From NCBI GenBank assembly GCA_963575745.1, contig CAUYUJ010016294.1:567657-631656 (forward strand): DNA of 64,000 nucleotides. Direction: 5' to 3'. Origin of the DNA: Prorocentrum cordatum. Lineage: Eukaryota; Sar; Dinophyceae; Prorocentrales; Prorocentraceae. Below are positions 43,277 through 54,167 of the stretch, in pieces; within the stretch, counting starts at the first letter, position 1; each line of letters starts with the position of its first letter. The position numbers and the translations under genes were made by a program. The notes beneath the pieces were generated by a model, which made no database searches, had not been told where the DNA came from, and saw only the letters and a program-made list of their open reading frames with translations.

Positions 43277-43428
43277 CTGCACGCAGGCGTGGCGCGAGGC
43301 CGCCCAAGCGGCGGTGCGTCGGGCCTGGGCCCGTCGCAGCCGCCCGCGGGGGGCAGCCTCGCGCCGCGCCGCCCCCACCGACGGCGGCAGCAGGCGGGGT
43401 CGAGGCCCTGCACGCGCGGCTCGATTTG
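43277..43428 (+). repeat. element 2 split direct repeat B1
   Basis: Begins CTGCACGCAGGCGTGGCG and ends GCGGCTCGATTTG. Matches B2 with about two mismatches. The end contains the satellite core CTCGATTTG. Confidence 0.95.
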
Positions 43429-43429
43429 T

Positions 43430-43779
43430 GGTAGGCCCACGGCGGCAAGTCCGCTCGCAGACGCGGACGTTCACCGTTGTGGGCGGGCACAAATCGGCCA
43501 CGGTTGCGCGTAGGTCGCGCGCGCGGCAGTGCGACGCGACCGCGGCCTCGCTGCGCAGGCGCGGGCCATCGCGCCGTCGCGCGCCAGGGTTGCGCGTCGC
43601 GGGGGGGGGGTCGCTGCCCCGCGGCGCGTGCGCTTCGCAGGTGATTTGCTAGCGCCGGGGTTGCGTCGCCGCGGGGGGGGGTCGCTGCCCCCGCGGCGCG
43701 TGCGCTTCGCAGGCGATTTGCATTTGGAGGAGGCGCCGCGCGCGCGCCCCGCGCGCGCGCGCGCGGCGGGTGCCTCCCT
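43430..43779 (+). repeat. element 2 split direct repeat A2
   Basis: Second copy of A1, starting GGTAGGCCCACGG one base after B1 and ending TGCCTCCCT. Confidence 0.95.
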
Positions 43780-43815
43780 GGCGCGCGTTCTTTCCCCCAC
43801 CCTCCGCCCTGTCTG

Positions 43816-43967
43816 CTGCACGCAGGCGTGGCGCGAGGCCGCCCAAGCGGCGGTGCGTCGGGCCTGGGCCCGTCGCAGCCGCCCGCGGGGGGCAGCCTCG
43901 CGCCGCGCCGCTCCCACCGACGGCGGCAGCAGGCGGGGTCGAGGCCCTGCGCGCGCGGCTCGATTTG
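43816..43967 (+). repeat. element 2 split direct repeat B2 (right end)
   Basis: Second copy of B1, ending GGCTCGATTTG exactly where satellite resumes as AGCCCTAAC. Confidence 0.95.
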
Positions 43968-46900
43968 AGCCCTAACTTCCATGGTAGATCTCGGGTTGAG
44001 CTTTAACATCACACGTGAAATCTCTGTGCGAGCTCTAAAGACCCATGTTCGATCCCGGTCTGAGCTCCAACACCCCGTGATCTCGACATGGCATCGAACA
44101 TCCCATGTTGGATCTCGAACTGAGCTCGAACATCCCACGTTGGAGCCCCATTTGTTAGATCTCAACTTGACCGCAAACATCCCACGCTCGACCCCAATGT
44201 GAACGAACACGTATCTTGTCCGATCGCGACTTGAGTTTTAACATTCCATGGCCTCGCCTTGAGTTCTGACATCCCATGTTAGATCTCGGCTTGAGCTCGA
44301 ACATCCCATCGTCGACCTCAGCTTGAGCTCGAACATCCCGTGTTCGATCTCGACTTTGGTTTTAACGCCCCCTGGTAGACCTCGAGTAGAGCCCGAGCAT
44401 CCAAATTTGGATCTCGATTTAAGCTCCAACACCCCATGTAGTTCTCAGCATGAGATCTAGCGCCCCCGGTTCTCGATTTGAGCTTTAACAGCCCATGACA
44501 TCGACTTGGGCTCTAGCATGCCATGTTAGATATCTGTTTGAGCTTTAACATCCCATGGTAGATCTCAAGTTGAGCTCTCACACCCCACGTGAGAGCACGA
44601 TTTGATCTCTAACAGCTCACTTTAAAACCCAGTTTGAGCTCTAGCATCCCATGCTAGATCTCGAGCCGAGCTCTAACATCCCATGTTCGCTGTCGGCTTC
44701 GGAGCTCCAACATCACATGTTAGACCTCGGTTTGAGCTCTAACCTTCCATGTTAGAACTCGATTCGTGTTCTAACATCCCATGCTTGATCTCGATTTGAG
44801 CCCGAAGGCCCCATGATAGATTTCGACTTGAGCTCGAACATTCCATGCGTGATCCCGAACTGACCTCCAACGTCCCGCATTTGATCAGGATTCGAGCTGA
44901 AAGCCAAGGATCCTGATTTTAGCTCTAACATCCCATGGTGGGACTCGATCTTAGTTCTAACAGGCCACGTTAGATATCGATGTGGGCTCGAACACTCCAT
45001 GCAGAATCCCAATTTGAGCTCGAGCACCTCATGTGAAACCTCAATGTGAGCTCTAAGCTCCCAAATTAGATCTCAATTTCAGCTCTAAGATCCACGTTGG
45101 ACCTCGATGTAAGCTCTAACCTCCCATGTTAGATCCCGGTGTGAGCTTTCACAGACCAGGCTCCCGATTTGAGCTCGAACATCCTGTGTTGGGATTTGAT
45201 CGTACCTCGGACAGGCCATGTTCTCTATATGAGCTCCGACGCCCCATGTTCGATCTCAATTTGAGCTCAAACACCCCATGCAAAACCTCAATTCGAGCTC
45301 TAACATCACATGTTAGATCTCAACTTGGGCTCGAAAACCCCACGTTGGACCTCGATTCGAGCGAGGTCTAACATACCCTGTGAAGTCTCAATATGAGCTC
45401 TAACATCCCATGTTAGATCTCGATCGGAGCTGTGGCATCCCATGTTAGATCCCGAGTTGAGCTCGAACGCCCAACGTCCGATCTCAATTTGAGCTCGAAC
45501 ATTCCAAGTCCGATCTCGATCTGAGCTCCCAAACCCCATATGAGATCGCAACTGGTGCTTAAGCACCCTCTTTGCTAGATTTCGATTCGAGCCCGACCAC
45601 CTCATGATCTCGATCTGAACTCTGGCGTCCCATGTTAGATCTCAAATTGAGCTCTGGCATCGCAGGTTAGATATCGATTCGAGCCCGATAATCCCAAATA
45701 AGATCTCGGTTTGATCTCTAGCATCCCATGTCACATCCCGATTAGAGCTCTAACACTCCATGTTATCACTCGGCTCGGGCCCTAGCATCCCATGATCTCG
45801 ATTCGGGCTCGGACGCCCCTTGTCGGATCTCGATGCGATCCCTAACATCCCATGTTAGATCCCGAAATGAACCATAACATCCCGTCATAGATCACGATTT
45901 GATCTCTAGCATCCAGCGTTCGATCACGAATTGAGCTCTAGAATCCCATGGTAAATCTCAACTTGAGTTCTAGCATCCCATGTTAGATCTCGATTTCAGC
46001 ACTGACATCAAATGTTAGACCTTGATGTGGGCTCTAACATCTAACGGTCTCGGCTTGAGCTCTCTTTTTGAGCTTTCACACGCCGCGCTGAATCTCGATT
46101 TGAGTTCGAACATCCCATGTTAGAGCCCGGGGTGGGCTCTAAAATCCCACGTTAGACCTCGATGTGAGCTCTGACATCCCACGTTAGATCTCGATCCGAG
46201 CTCTAACACCCCATGGCCTCAAGCTGAGCTCTAACATACCATGGTATATCTCGACGTGTACTCAAACAGCACCTGCGATGTCTCAACATTGTTTATAACC
46301 TCCCATGCTAGATCCCGACGTGAGCTCTAAGACCCCTTGTTCCCAACTCAAGCTCGACCGCCCCATGTTAGATTTCGGTGTGAGCTCTAACGCCCAGCAT
46401 ATGATCCCCATCTGAGACCAAACATCCCATTTGCGCGCTAATCTCCCACGACCCCGATTCGAGCTCTAGCATCCCATGTTAGATCTCGACTCGAGCAATA
46501 ACAGCCCATACTAGGTCTCGATATGAGCTCTGACACCCTATGTTGGTTCTTACGTTGACCTCTAACACCCCGTGACCTCGATCTAAGCTCCAACGCCCAC
46601 TGTTTGATCCCGGGTGGAGCTCGAAAACTCCATAGTCGATCGCAACATGAGCTTTAACACCCCTTCTGGTAGGTCTCGATTTGCACTCTAAAACCCCATG
46701 GCCTCGATCTGAGCTCAAATATATCAGATTAGATCCCGCTTTGAGCTCTAACCTCCGATGTTAGATTACGATTTGAGGTCGAACGCTAAACGTGGAATTT
46801 CGATGTGAGCTCTAACATCCCATGTTGGATCTCGATTTGAGACCTAACACTGCATTCTAAGTTTCTTTTCGAGTTCGAGCATTCCATGTTAGATACCATG

Positions 46901-48812
46901 GTGACCTCTTACTTCCAAATTTATATATCGATTGGAACTCTGACAATATGTAAATCTCGGCTTGCTCTCTAACATCCTATGTTCGGTCTCCACGTGAGCT
47001 CAAACATCCCATGATCTCGATTTGAGCTCTAATACCCCATATTAGACCTCGATTCGAGCTCAAACAATACATGGTGAATCTCGATTCGTGCTCTAAGACC
47101 CCGTGCCAGGTCTCAATTTGAGCTCTAACATCCCAGGTTCGTCCTCCAAGTGAGCTCTTACATCCCACGGTAGACCTCGAATTGAGCTCTAGCGCCCCAA
47201 GATCTCGTTGCAAACGCCCCATGTTCGATCCCGGTTTGAGCTCTAACATCGCACATTCGATCTGGATTTGGTCTCTGACACCCCATGCTCGATCTCGATG
47301 TGAGCTCTAACACCCCGCGCTAGAGATCGATATGAGCTCAAACACCCTTGTTAGATCTCAGTTGGAGCTCGAATATCCAATGTTCCCGATTTGAGCCAGA
47401 GCATCTCATGCTAGATACCAAGGTGAGCTCGAACATCTAATGCTCGATCTCGACATGAGATCTAACATCCCATGTTCGGCCTCTGTTCGAGATCTTGAAA
47501 CCCCATGCTAGATCTCAACTTGAGCCCCCATGCTAGATCTCAACTTGAGCCCTGACATCCCATGCTCGGTCTCGAATTGAGCCCTAACATCCGATTACCT
47601 CGATTTGAGCGCTAACATCTCATCTTAAATCTCGGCTCGAGCACTAACAACCAATGGTAGATCTCGACCTGTGCTTGAATATCGCATGTTAGATCTCGGT
47701 TTGAGCTCGAACATCCCACGTCCGATCTCCCTGCGGGCTCTAACGACACATGGTAGACTCTCAACTGCAGCTAGAACATTACATGTTAGATCTGGGCTTG
47801 AGCTATAACACCCCACGCTTGGTGTCGAGTTAAGCCCTGGCATATCATGATCTCGGCATGCTCTAACATGTCATGCTATATTTGGACGCGAGCACTAACA
47901 TCCCATGATCGATCTCGATATGAGCTAACATCCCGCGTTAGATCTCGATTGGAGCTCGGACAAACCATGTTAGATCTCGGCATGAGCTCTAAACTAGCAT
48001 GTTAGGTCTGGATTTGAGCTCTAACACACCATGATTTCGATTCGAGCTCTAACATCCCATGTTAGATCTCGAGGTGAGCGCAATCATCCCATGCTAGATC
48101 TCGATTTGAGCTTTAACATCCCACGTTAGATCTCGATTTGAACTCTAACATACCATGGTCTCGATTTGAGCCCAAACATCTCACTGTGGATCTCGTCTGA
48201 AGCTCTGCCATCCCGTGTTAGATCTCGTGGGCTCCAGCATCTCATGTGTGATCTCATATCGAACTCTGACATCCCGTATTAGATCTTAAATTGAGGTCGA
48301 ACATCCCATGGTAGATCCCGAGACGAGCTCTAACATCCCATGATCTCCATGTGCGCTCTAACATGTCACTTCGTCTCTCGATCTGAGCACTACAACCCCA
48401 CGTTAGATCTGAAATTGGGCTCTAACATCCCATGTTAGATCTCGATTTGACTCTAGCATCACATGTCAGATCCCGATGAGCTCTAAACCCCCAGGTTAGA
48501 TCTCGATCTGAGTTCGAACACCCCACTTTAGATCTCAGTTTGAGCTCTATCATCGAATGTTAGGTCTCGATGTGTGCTCGTACATCCCATGCTAGACCTC
48601 GATAAGGGCTCGTTCATCCCATGTTCGATCGCGACTTGGGCCCGAACATCCCATGATCTCGATTTGAGCTCTTACGCCCCATGTTAGATCTCGATTTGAG
48701 TTTTAGCATCCCACGTCAGATCTCGATTTGAACTCTAACATCCCATGCTGGATCCCAACTTGAGCCCTAACATCCAATGGTAAATCTCAATTTGAACTCT
48801 AATATCCCACGT
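43968..48812 (+). repeat. 32-bp satellite, array D
   Basis: About 4.8 kb, roughly 150 units, all in one orientation. The unit core is ATCTCGATTTGAGCTCTAAC followed by ATCCCATG. A recurrent shortened unit reads CCATGATCTCGATTTGAG, lacking TTAGA. Units are individually diverged, with no long homogenised block seen by eye. Occasional spacer-like disruptions occur, but no gene. The right edge is at ACGTGTTCCTCCAGG. Confidence 0.95.
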
Positions 48813-49669
48813 GTTCCTCCAGGGCCATGGAACCAACGTCAAACTCCTCCATGCTCGGGGCGGCCTTCGCCTTCGCCTTCGCCTTCGCCGCGCAGCCGCG
48901 GCTGACTCGCTGCTGGAGCCAGTCCTCTTAGGAGCCGCTGTTGGAGCCGCTCTTGAAGCCGCTATCGGCGTCGCCGTCGGCCTCGGCCACTCCGTCGGCG
49001 TCGGCATCTCCGTCGGCGCCCTCGGCGTCGGCGCCGGCGCCCTCGGCGTCGGCGTCGGCGCCCGAGCCGTCGCAGCCGTCGCGCGCCGCGTCTGCGTCGG
49101 CGACCGAACCGCCGAAGCCGCCGCGGCTCGACGAGGCCGCTCTCGACGAGGCCGCCCTCGACGAAGGGGGCGCGATCGACGGGGCCGCAGAGCTCGAGCG
49201 GGCCGTCGACGAGGCCGCTCACGCCGAGGCCGCAGGGCTCACTGAGGCCGCGCGGCTGGAGGGGGGCGCGCGGCTCGACGAGGCCGCGCGACTCGACGAG
49301 GCCGCGGGGCTCGAGGGGCGCCGGGGCGCGAGCGCGCTGGAGGACACGGCCTTGACCCAAGTGCTACCGGCGTTGATCGTGATGGTGATAATGTCGACTA
49401 TCGTTCGTCGTAGGGCTTGCATCATCGCAATCGCCATCATCATCATCGCCATCACCGTCCTGCGCAACCACTACGACGATCAGCATCGCCATCATCGCTA
49501 CGACCGCCACCGCCATCACAACCACCGTGACCATCACCATAGGAGGGGGGCTCGACCTTCTCGACCTATTTTCACCCTAGTTGAAGCCAGTCATATCATC
49601 GCGCTTCCACGTCCTAAGCATGGGCGACGCGGTCCAACTCGCGGCCCCGCAGGGTTTCGGAAAAAATAA
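48813..49669 (+). other. GTCGGC/GACGAGGCC repeat block with a long low-complexity frame
   Basis: One frame (48,941-49,669) is open for 242 residues: Ser/Ala/Pro repeats, then DEAA repeats, a hydrophobic Ile-rich segment and a His/Arg-rich tail. Each part is explained by a DNA repeat: TTCGCC and GTCGGC at 48,860-49,090, GACGAGGCCGC at 49,130-49,320 and ATC/CGC triplets at 49,430-49,540. I therefore rate it unlikely to be a real gene, though a membrane segment is nominally present. Confidence 0.4.
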
Positions 49670-49742
49670 CCCATGTTTCTCTGACTTCCACAACGCCTCA
49701 ACGCAAGCTTGAAACGCTGCACACCGCAGTCCAACGCGCTCC

Positions 49743-50126
49743 TCATCCTTCCCGGCCCTTGCCCTCCGCGGCCTGCTGAGGCTGCGCACATTGGGCGCGC
49801 AATTGCCGGCGAGGCTGTTTTGTTGCATTTGTGCGCATCACCTCAAACCTGAAGCCCCATGGCCCCACACCCCTCGGAAATAATGCATTGCGCAGCCAAG
49901 TCCGGCATGAGCCCCACTCATCTGCTACGCCAATAACTCGGACGGGCGGGCAACCCTCAGCAGCGCGCGCCCGCAGTCCACGCTGACCCTTGCCGCGTAG
50001 CCCCATTGCTGCCCTGATTCCACCCACCTGTTCAACGACGCCCAAGGAAGCACCGAGCAACCACTCCGCCACATCCGCATGAAAGCCAAACTTGTTTAAT
50101 ACAGCACGTTCCTTATCGGCGTTCAT
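49743..50126 (-). CDS. hypothetical ORF, 127 aa
   Basis: An ATG at 50,126 opens a frame of natural composition (MNADKERAVLNKFGFHADVA, then WLLGASLGVVEQVGG and WGFRFEVMRTNATKQ), with no repeats inside it. No domain is recognised. It could be a gene fragment or the remnant of a retrotransposon ORF. Adjacent sequence up to 50.8 kb has no other convincing frame. Confidence 0.4.
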   Translation of the reverse strand: MNADKERAVLNKFGFHADVAEWLLGASLGVVEQVGGIRAAMGLRGKGQRGLRARAAEGCPPVRVIGVADEWGSCRTWLRNALFPRGVGPWGFRFEVMRTNATKQPRRQLRAQCAQPQQAAEGKGREG

Positions 50127-51115
50127 GTCGCCATGTCCTTCACGCCCCTGCCTGGGCTCATGGCGCCCATTGTCTCGTCGACTGACTGGCTCTACGCCCC
50201 CCCCCCCCCCCCCCCCCCCGACACCTGGACTTCCTTGCTGGACCTCCTCGCCCGTATCGGTTCCTCTCTAACTTCTCCAAATCTCCCCCCGTCTCACCGG
50301 TTACTCTGCCGATATTCTTACTGCCGCTGATCTTGTCGGACTAACCTCAGCTGGTCGTTCATGGCCACCACCTCCAGACATAATGCAGAACTCAATCAAC
50401 CACGCCCAAGGCCCTCGCAATTCCTTTCACCAACATATCGCCCATATCCTCCATATCGCCAGTCCCCTGATAAATACCATTTGTTCGTCGGTCATTGTCC
50501 AGCCGCCCGGGCGCTCTAACCCTCGCGTTGGTTCTGGGTGCACGACGCCGTCAAATAACTAACCAGTTTTCCACTCGATGCAATTTTCTCGACATTACGG
50601 GCTGCGCGGCTCACGCGTGGCATCTCCGCCGAACTATGAGTTTGCAGGAATGACACCTGGGCGCGGGCCCCGCGGCCGCGAAACCCGACTTCTCCACGGG
50701 CCACTGAAGGCCCAGCGTCCGCAGTCGAGTCTCGGTCGGGCAACACCATGGGCAATGTGACCCTGGCCTGTCCATTCAAAGCGCGCTGGGGCCCGGTTGC
50801 CCGGGCAACCCACTCACATCGACAATTTGTCGATAAATTTCAGTGCCCAGGATCACCCCGGAACCGTGCCAGGTGATTCTGGAACCTGAAACGTTGAATT
50901 CTGCCCCCCTCCTCCCCCCCCCCCTCCTCCGCCTCCTCCTCCGCCCCCCCCCCCCTCCCCCCCCCTCGAACGACGTCGGCTGCCCCCCTCTTTTGCTCCT
51001 ACGCGTCCATGATCGCCTCAAATCGCCTGGCCCGGGCGTCGGTTTGGATGGGCTACTGGGGATATTTGTCGGGGGTTCGCGGGCTCGCGAAGCAAGTCGA
51101 AAGCCAGGCAAAGCT
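50127..51115. other. no gene seen; two poly-C tracts
   Basis: Poly-C at about 50,198-50,219 and a C/T-rich block at 50,905-50,977. The rest has no repeat or protein-like frame I can support. Confidence 0.5.
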
Positions 51116-51119
51116 AGAA

Positions 51120-52870
51120 TTACTAGCGGGGGGGTACTTTTTTGATCGGAAGCGCACCAGGAGACGCCAGACTCCGCCCATGGACTAGCACGGATATTTT
51201 TTGTCAGCGGCCGCAGGCGAGCGCGCCGGCGGCGAGCCCAGTCAGAGCCGGGCGCGCAAAGACGAATTCACCTAAAGCGGCGGGCCGGAGCCTCACGCAG
51301 CACCTCGGCGGCGGGCCCGCGAGTAGAAAGGCCGGCGGTAAACTTGATACCAGTACTGCCAGGGTGCCCGCATGCACTAGCACGGACACTTTTTGGTCGG
51401 CGGCCGCGGGCGAACGCGCCGGCGGCGAGCCCAATCAAAGCGGGGCACGCAGCGACGAATTAATCGAAAGCGACGGAGGGTGGCCACACCTACAGCGGCT
51501 AACCAGGACCTCGCGCAGCAGCTCAGCGGCGGACCGGCGAGTGGGGGGGCAGCTGAAACTGAGTCGTACTGCCAGCGTGCAAGTACGCATAGCGTCGGAA
51601 GCACCAGGAATTCGGGACACACGACGGCCCGGGTCAGAAGCCGAAATTAAATCATGGACGCAATCCGGGACAACTGCGCGAGTACCAGGGTGGCCCGAAG
51701 GACCGTCGGTCAAGGTCGAATTGGTGCCGAGACGAGGCGAGAGCGCTGGCAGGCTGTGAGATCCCATGGCGGCCGTAGCCGCACAAGCCCAAGGCAGCAG
51801 AACGCACGAGCGTGGAAAGCAGCAGAGCTGCCGCGCAGCCAGAACGGCGCGGGCCACCACGGACCAACTAGCACGGTTACTTTTTAGTCAGCGGCCGCGG
51901 GCGAGCGCGCCGGCGGCGAGCCAGGTCAAAGCGGGCTACGCAGAGACTAATTAGGCAGAGGAACGCGAGATAATTAAAGCAGAGGCGACGCTCAAAGCAA
52001 CTGCCACGCGCAGGCCGAGGCCTCACGCAGCGGCCCAACGGCAGGTGGATGGCTGGAGGGACTGAAACAGAGGGGAACTTCCAGCGCGCAAAGCTGCAAG
52101 TCCGTCGGAGGCGCCAAGTCGGAATGTAAACGACGGCCAGGGACAGCACCGAGAGAGATATCATGATGCCGCACCTCAGACGACTGCGTGGGCACCAGGG
52201 TGGCCGTGGCCAACGAACCGCCAGTCGAGGTAGGAAAAACAAATGCAAAGGCGAGGCCCCGGACGTCGGCGCGAGCGCGAGAGCCAGGGTGGCCCACAGG
52301 ATCGTCGGCCAAGAAATTGACGCCAGGAGGCGAGCGCATTGGCAGGCTGCAACTCCCAGAGCGGCGGAAGCCGAAAGGCCCCGAGGCAGCAGCGCGCACG
52401 AGCGCGGGAAGCGGCATAGCCGCGACGCGGCCAAAATGGCGCGGGTCACGACGCACCGGTGCGAGAGATGATGTCAGGTTGACCCAGCGTGGGCCCGAAT
52501 GGGCACCACGCACAGGGCTGACACACAAAGTGATGACAAGCGGAAGGGCACCTCGGGCAAGCAGAAGTCGGGGCCGAGGGAACCAACCGCACGCGCTGGC
52601 GAGTGCTGGACAGGACGATGCCGGGACGGCCGCTAGCCCACGAGGGGGAACCGCAATTTGGGCGGCAAGGCCGAGAGTCGGAGCGGTTGAGGGACGGCAC
52701 CACCGCGCGACGAGGCCAGGGGAGAACCGCGAGTTGCGCGGAATGGCAGAGGCCGGGGCGGTGGGAGAACACCAGTACGGCTACTTTTTTTGATTGGCGG
52801 CTCCAAGGACAGATCCAGGAAGCGGGACGGACTCGGCTGGGGCACAGGGCGAGATAATTAGCTGCTGGGG
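51120..52870 (+). repeat. T-tract-bearing repeat family, irregular tandem copies
   Basis: A module CTAGCACGG-x-TACTTTTT followed by GTC-x-GCGGCCGC-x-GGCGA-x-CGCGCCGGCGGCGAGCC occurs at about 51,184, 51,375 and 51,867. Partial or diverged versions lie at 51,122 and 52,770. Spacing is irregular (about 60 to 900 bases). No ORF of natural composition matches the modules. The T-tract in GC-rich surroundings is notable because dinoflagellate promoters are reported to use T-rich boxes instead of TATA, but no transcript is evident here. Confidence 0.6.
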
Positions 52871-53379
52871 CGCATAGGCCGCGGCAGCGGGTGCACGCGC
52901 CAAGGACAAAATGACCCCCATTAGGACGCAGGCGGCCTGAAACCGGGGAACGCCAGCACCAAACTAGAAAACGACCGGAAAGAGCAGTCGCACAAGTGGC
53001 GCCAAGCTCTGACCGTACCGAACAGCGCGCAAGGGCGTGCAACACGCCGCGCTGTGGCGGCGCGGAGGGGCCGGGGTGGCCGCACCGCCCAGAACGAAGA
53101 GGAGGCCAAGGAACAGGAGAGACACGGCGCAAGGGCACGCGGCGGCAGGAGAAGGGGGGCACAGGTGGAGGCCTCACTCACAGGGACTCATAGGGTGCAC
53201 TTGGGCATGAGAGCGACCGTCCTAGTCAAGGAACCGGCGGCCCTGTCTTCTGAGCCCACAGCCTGCAACTTGCCTGACGCTGAAAGTCGGGGGTGTACAG
53301 CTGCAAGCACTGGTCGAATCCCCAGGACCACCCTGCGGGAGGGCCGTGATGAGGTGCCAAAGGATAAGCCACTTGCGCA

Positions 53380-53725
53380 GTAGCTAGAACTCGAAGGCGA
53401 CGCCCACCGTGGGAAACGAGTCGTCGACGTCGTCGGCGTGCAACGCGGGCAACTTATCCGTCTCAGGGGACGGGGGCACAAAGTCGCGAGCGTAAACCGA
53501 GGTAACAGGGGCGGACCTGCCGGGGGATCCGCGGTGACCTGGATGAACCACTTGCGCAGGAATACGCTCACCCCAGGCCCGGCCTCAGGTGGTGCCAGAA
53601 GCGGGGAGGCGTGCAGGTCTGCACCTTGCCGTAGCCCAGCACCTGGATCGCCGCGAACCAAAACATGTCCTCGCAGGCGATCCGCGCCCCGTCGCGGGGG
53701 TGGAGGATCCCGTACCTGCGGGGTC
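53380..53725 (-). CDS. 3' exons of an unknown spliced gene
   Basis: On the minus strand an acceptor CCCGCAG|G at about 53,720 opens a frame reading RDGARIACEDMFWFAAIQVL, then GYGKVQTCTPPRFWHHLR. It meets a possible donor GG|GTGAGCG at about 53,575. After about 55 nt, a GGCAG|G acceptor (about 53,521) continues in phase as SVYARDFVPPSPETDKL and ends DDVDDSFPTVGVAFEF with a TAG at about 53,386. The in-phase joining and natural ending support a genuine gene tail. An alternative is a frameshift, because the putative intron is also open (VFLRKWFIQVTAD). I do not recognise the protein. Confidence 0.45.
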
Positions 53726-53948
53726 AGACTGTCGCTGACCATCGCTGTCTGGATCACTCCTTGGCAGCCTCTGCTGTCGGTATGCTCCTCGGAGCCTTGC
53801 CAGGGATCCTTCAGGATGCCCATTGATGTCCGTGTCGTTCCACGGCATCAGACTCAAAAAGGGGGCGCAGCCAAGAGCCGCAGTAACAGGTGCATCTTCG
53901 TTGGGTAGGGGGGAGTCCGAGCGGCGCTGAGCGCCGCAATAGCACAGA

Positions 53949-54003
53949 AGGAAGAGGAGGAGGAGGAGGAGGAGGAGGAGGAGGAGGAAGAGGAGGAGGA
54001 GGG
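53949..54003 (+). repeat. (GGA)n tract
   Basis: Short GGA/GAA purine run. The matching minus-strand poly-Leu frame is an artefact. Confidence 0.85.
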
Positions 54004-54167
54004 GAGACGCAGCCAAGAGCCGCACAAACCGGTGAATTGGAGGAGGAGTAGGAAGAGGCAGCACCAATGTCGATGCTGTGCGGTCGGAGTCACCTCTGTG
54101 ATCCCTCCACCACTCCCTGTGGAGGGTCTTCAGTGACCGCGGGGGGGAACAACACGCCAGTCCTCAG

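Larger units (their letters stand above)
36899..43967 (+). mobile_element. YR retroelement 2, Ngaro/PAT-type split direct repeats
   Basis: This is a complete 7.07-kb element with the layout A1 (36,899-37,245), ORFs, B1 (43,277-43,428), A2 (43,430-43,779), B2 (43,816-43,967). This split-direct-repeat order is diagnostic of the PAT/Ngaro branch of DIRS-type retrotransposons. It encodes a gag-like protein, RT-RNase H and a tyrosine recombinase in that order. By eye, A1/A2 differ at only a few sites plus G-run length, and B1/B2 at about two sites, so insertion was recent. The flanks rejoin to one exact satellite unit with no target-site duplication. Confidence 0.9.

Noticed and set aside
36899-43779. 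A1 and A2 considered as the two LTRs of an LTR retrotransposon
   Set aside because: A second repeat pair B1/B2 surrounds A2, there is no integrase or protease, a tyrosine recombinase is encoded, and there is no target-site duplication. The split-direct-repeat model fits all of this.
43968-48812. 32-bp direct repeats considered as a CRISPR array
   Set aside because: There are no constant-length unique spacers. Units abut directly and diverge along their whole length, and the context is eukaryotic retroelements, so it is a satellite.
50516-53193. Many short frames at 50.5-53.2 kb as genes
   Set aside because: They overlap on both strands, follow GC bias and the T-tract repeat modules, and none has a recognisable domain or consistent splice signals.
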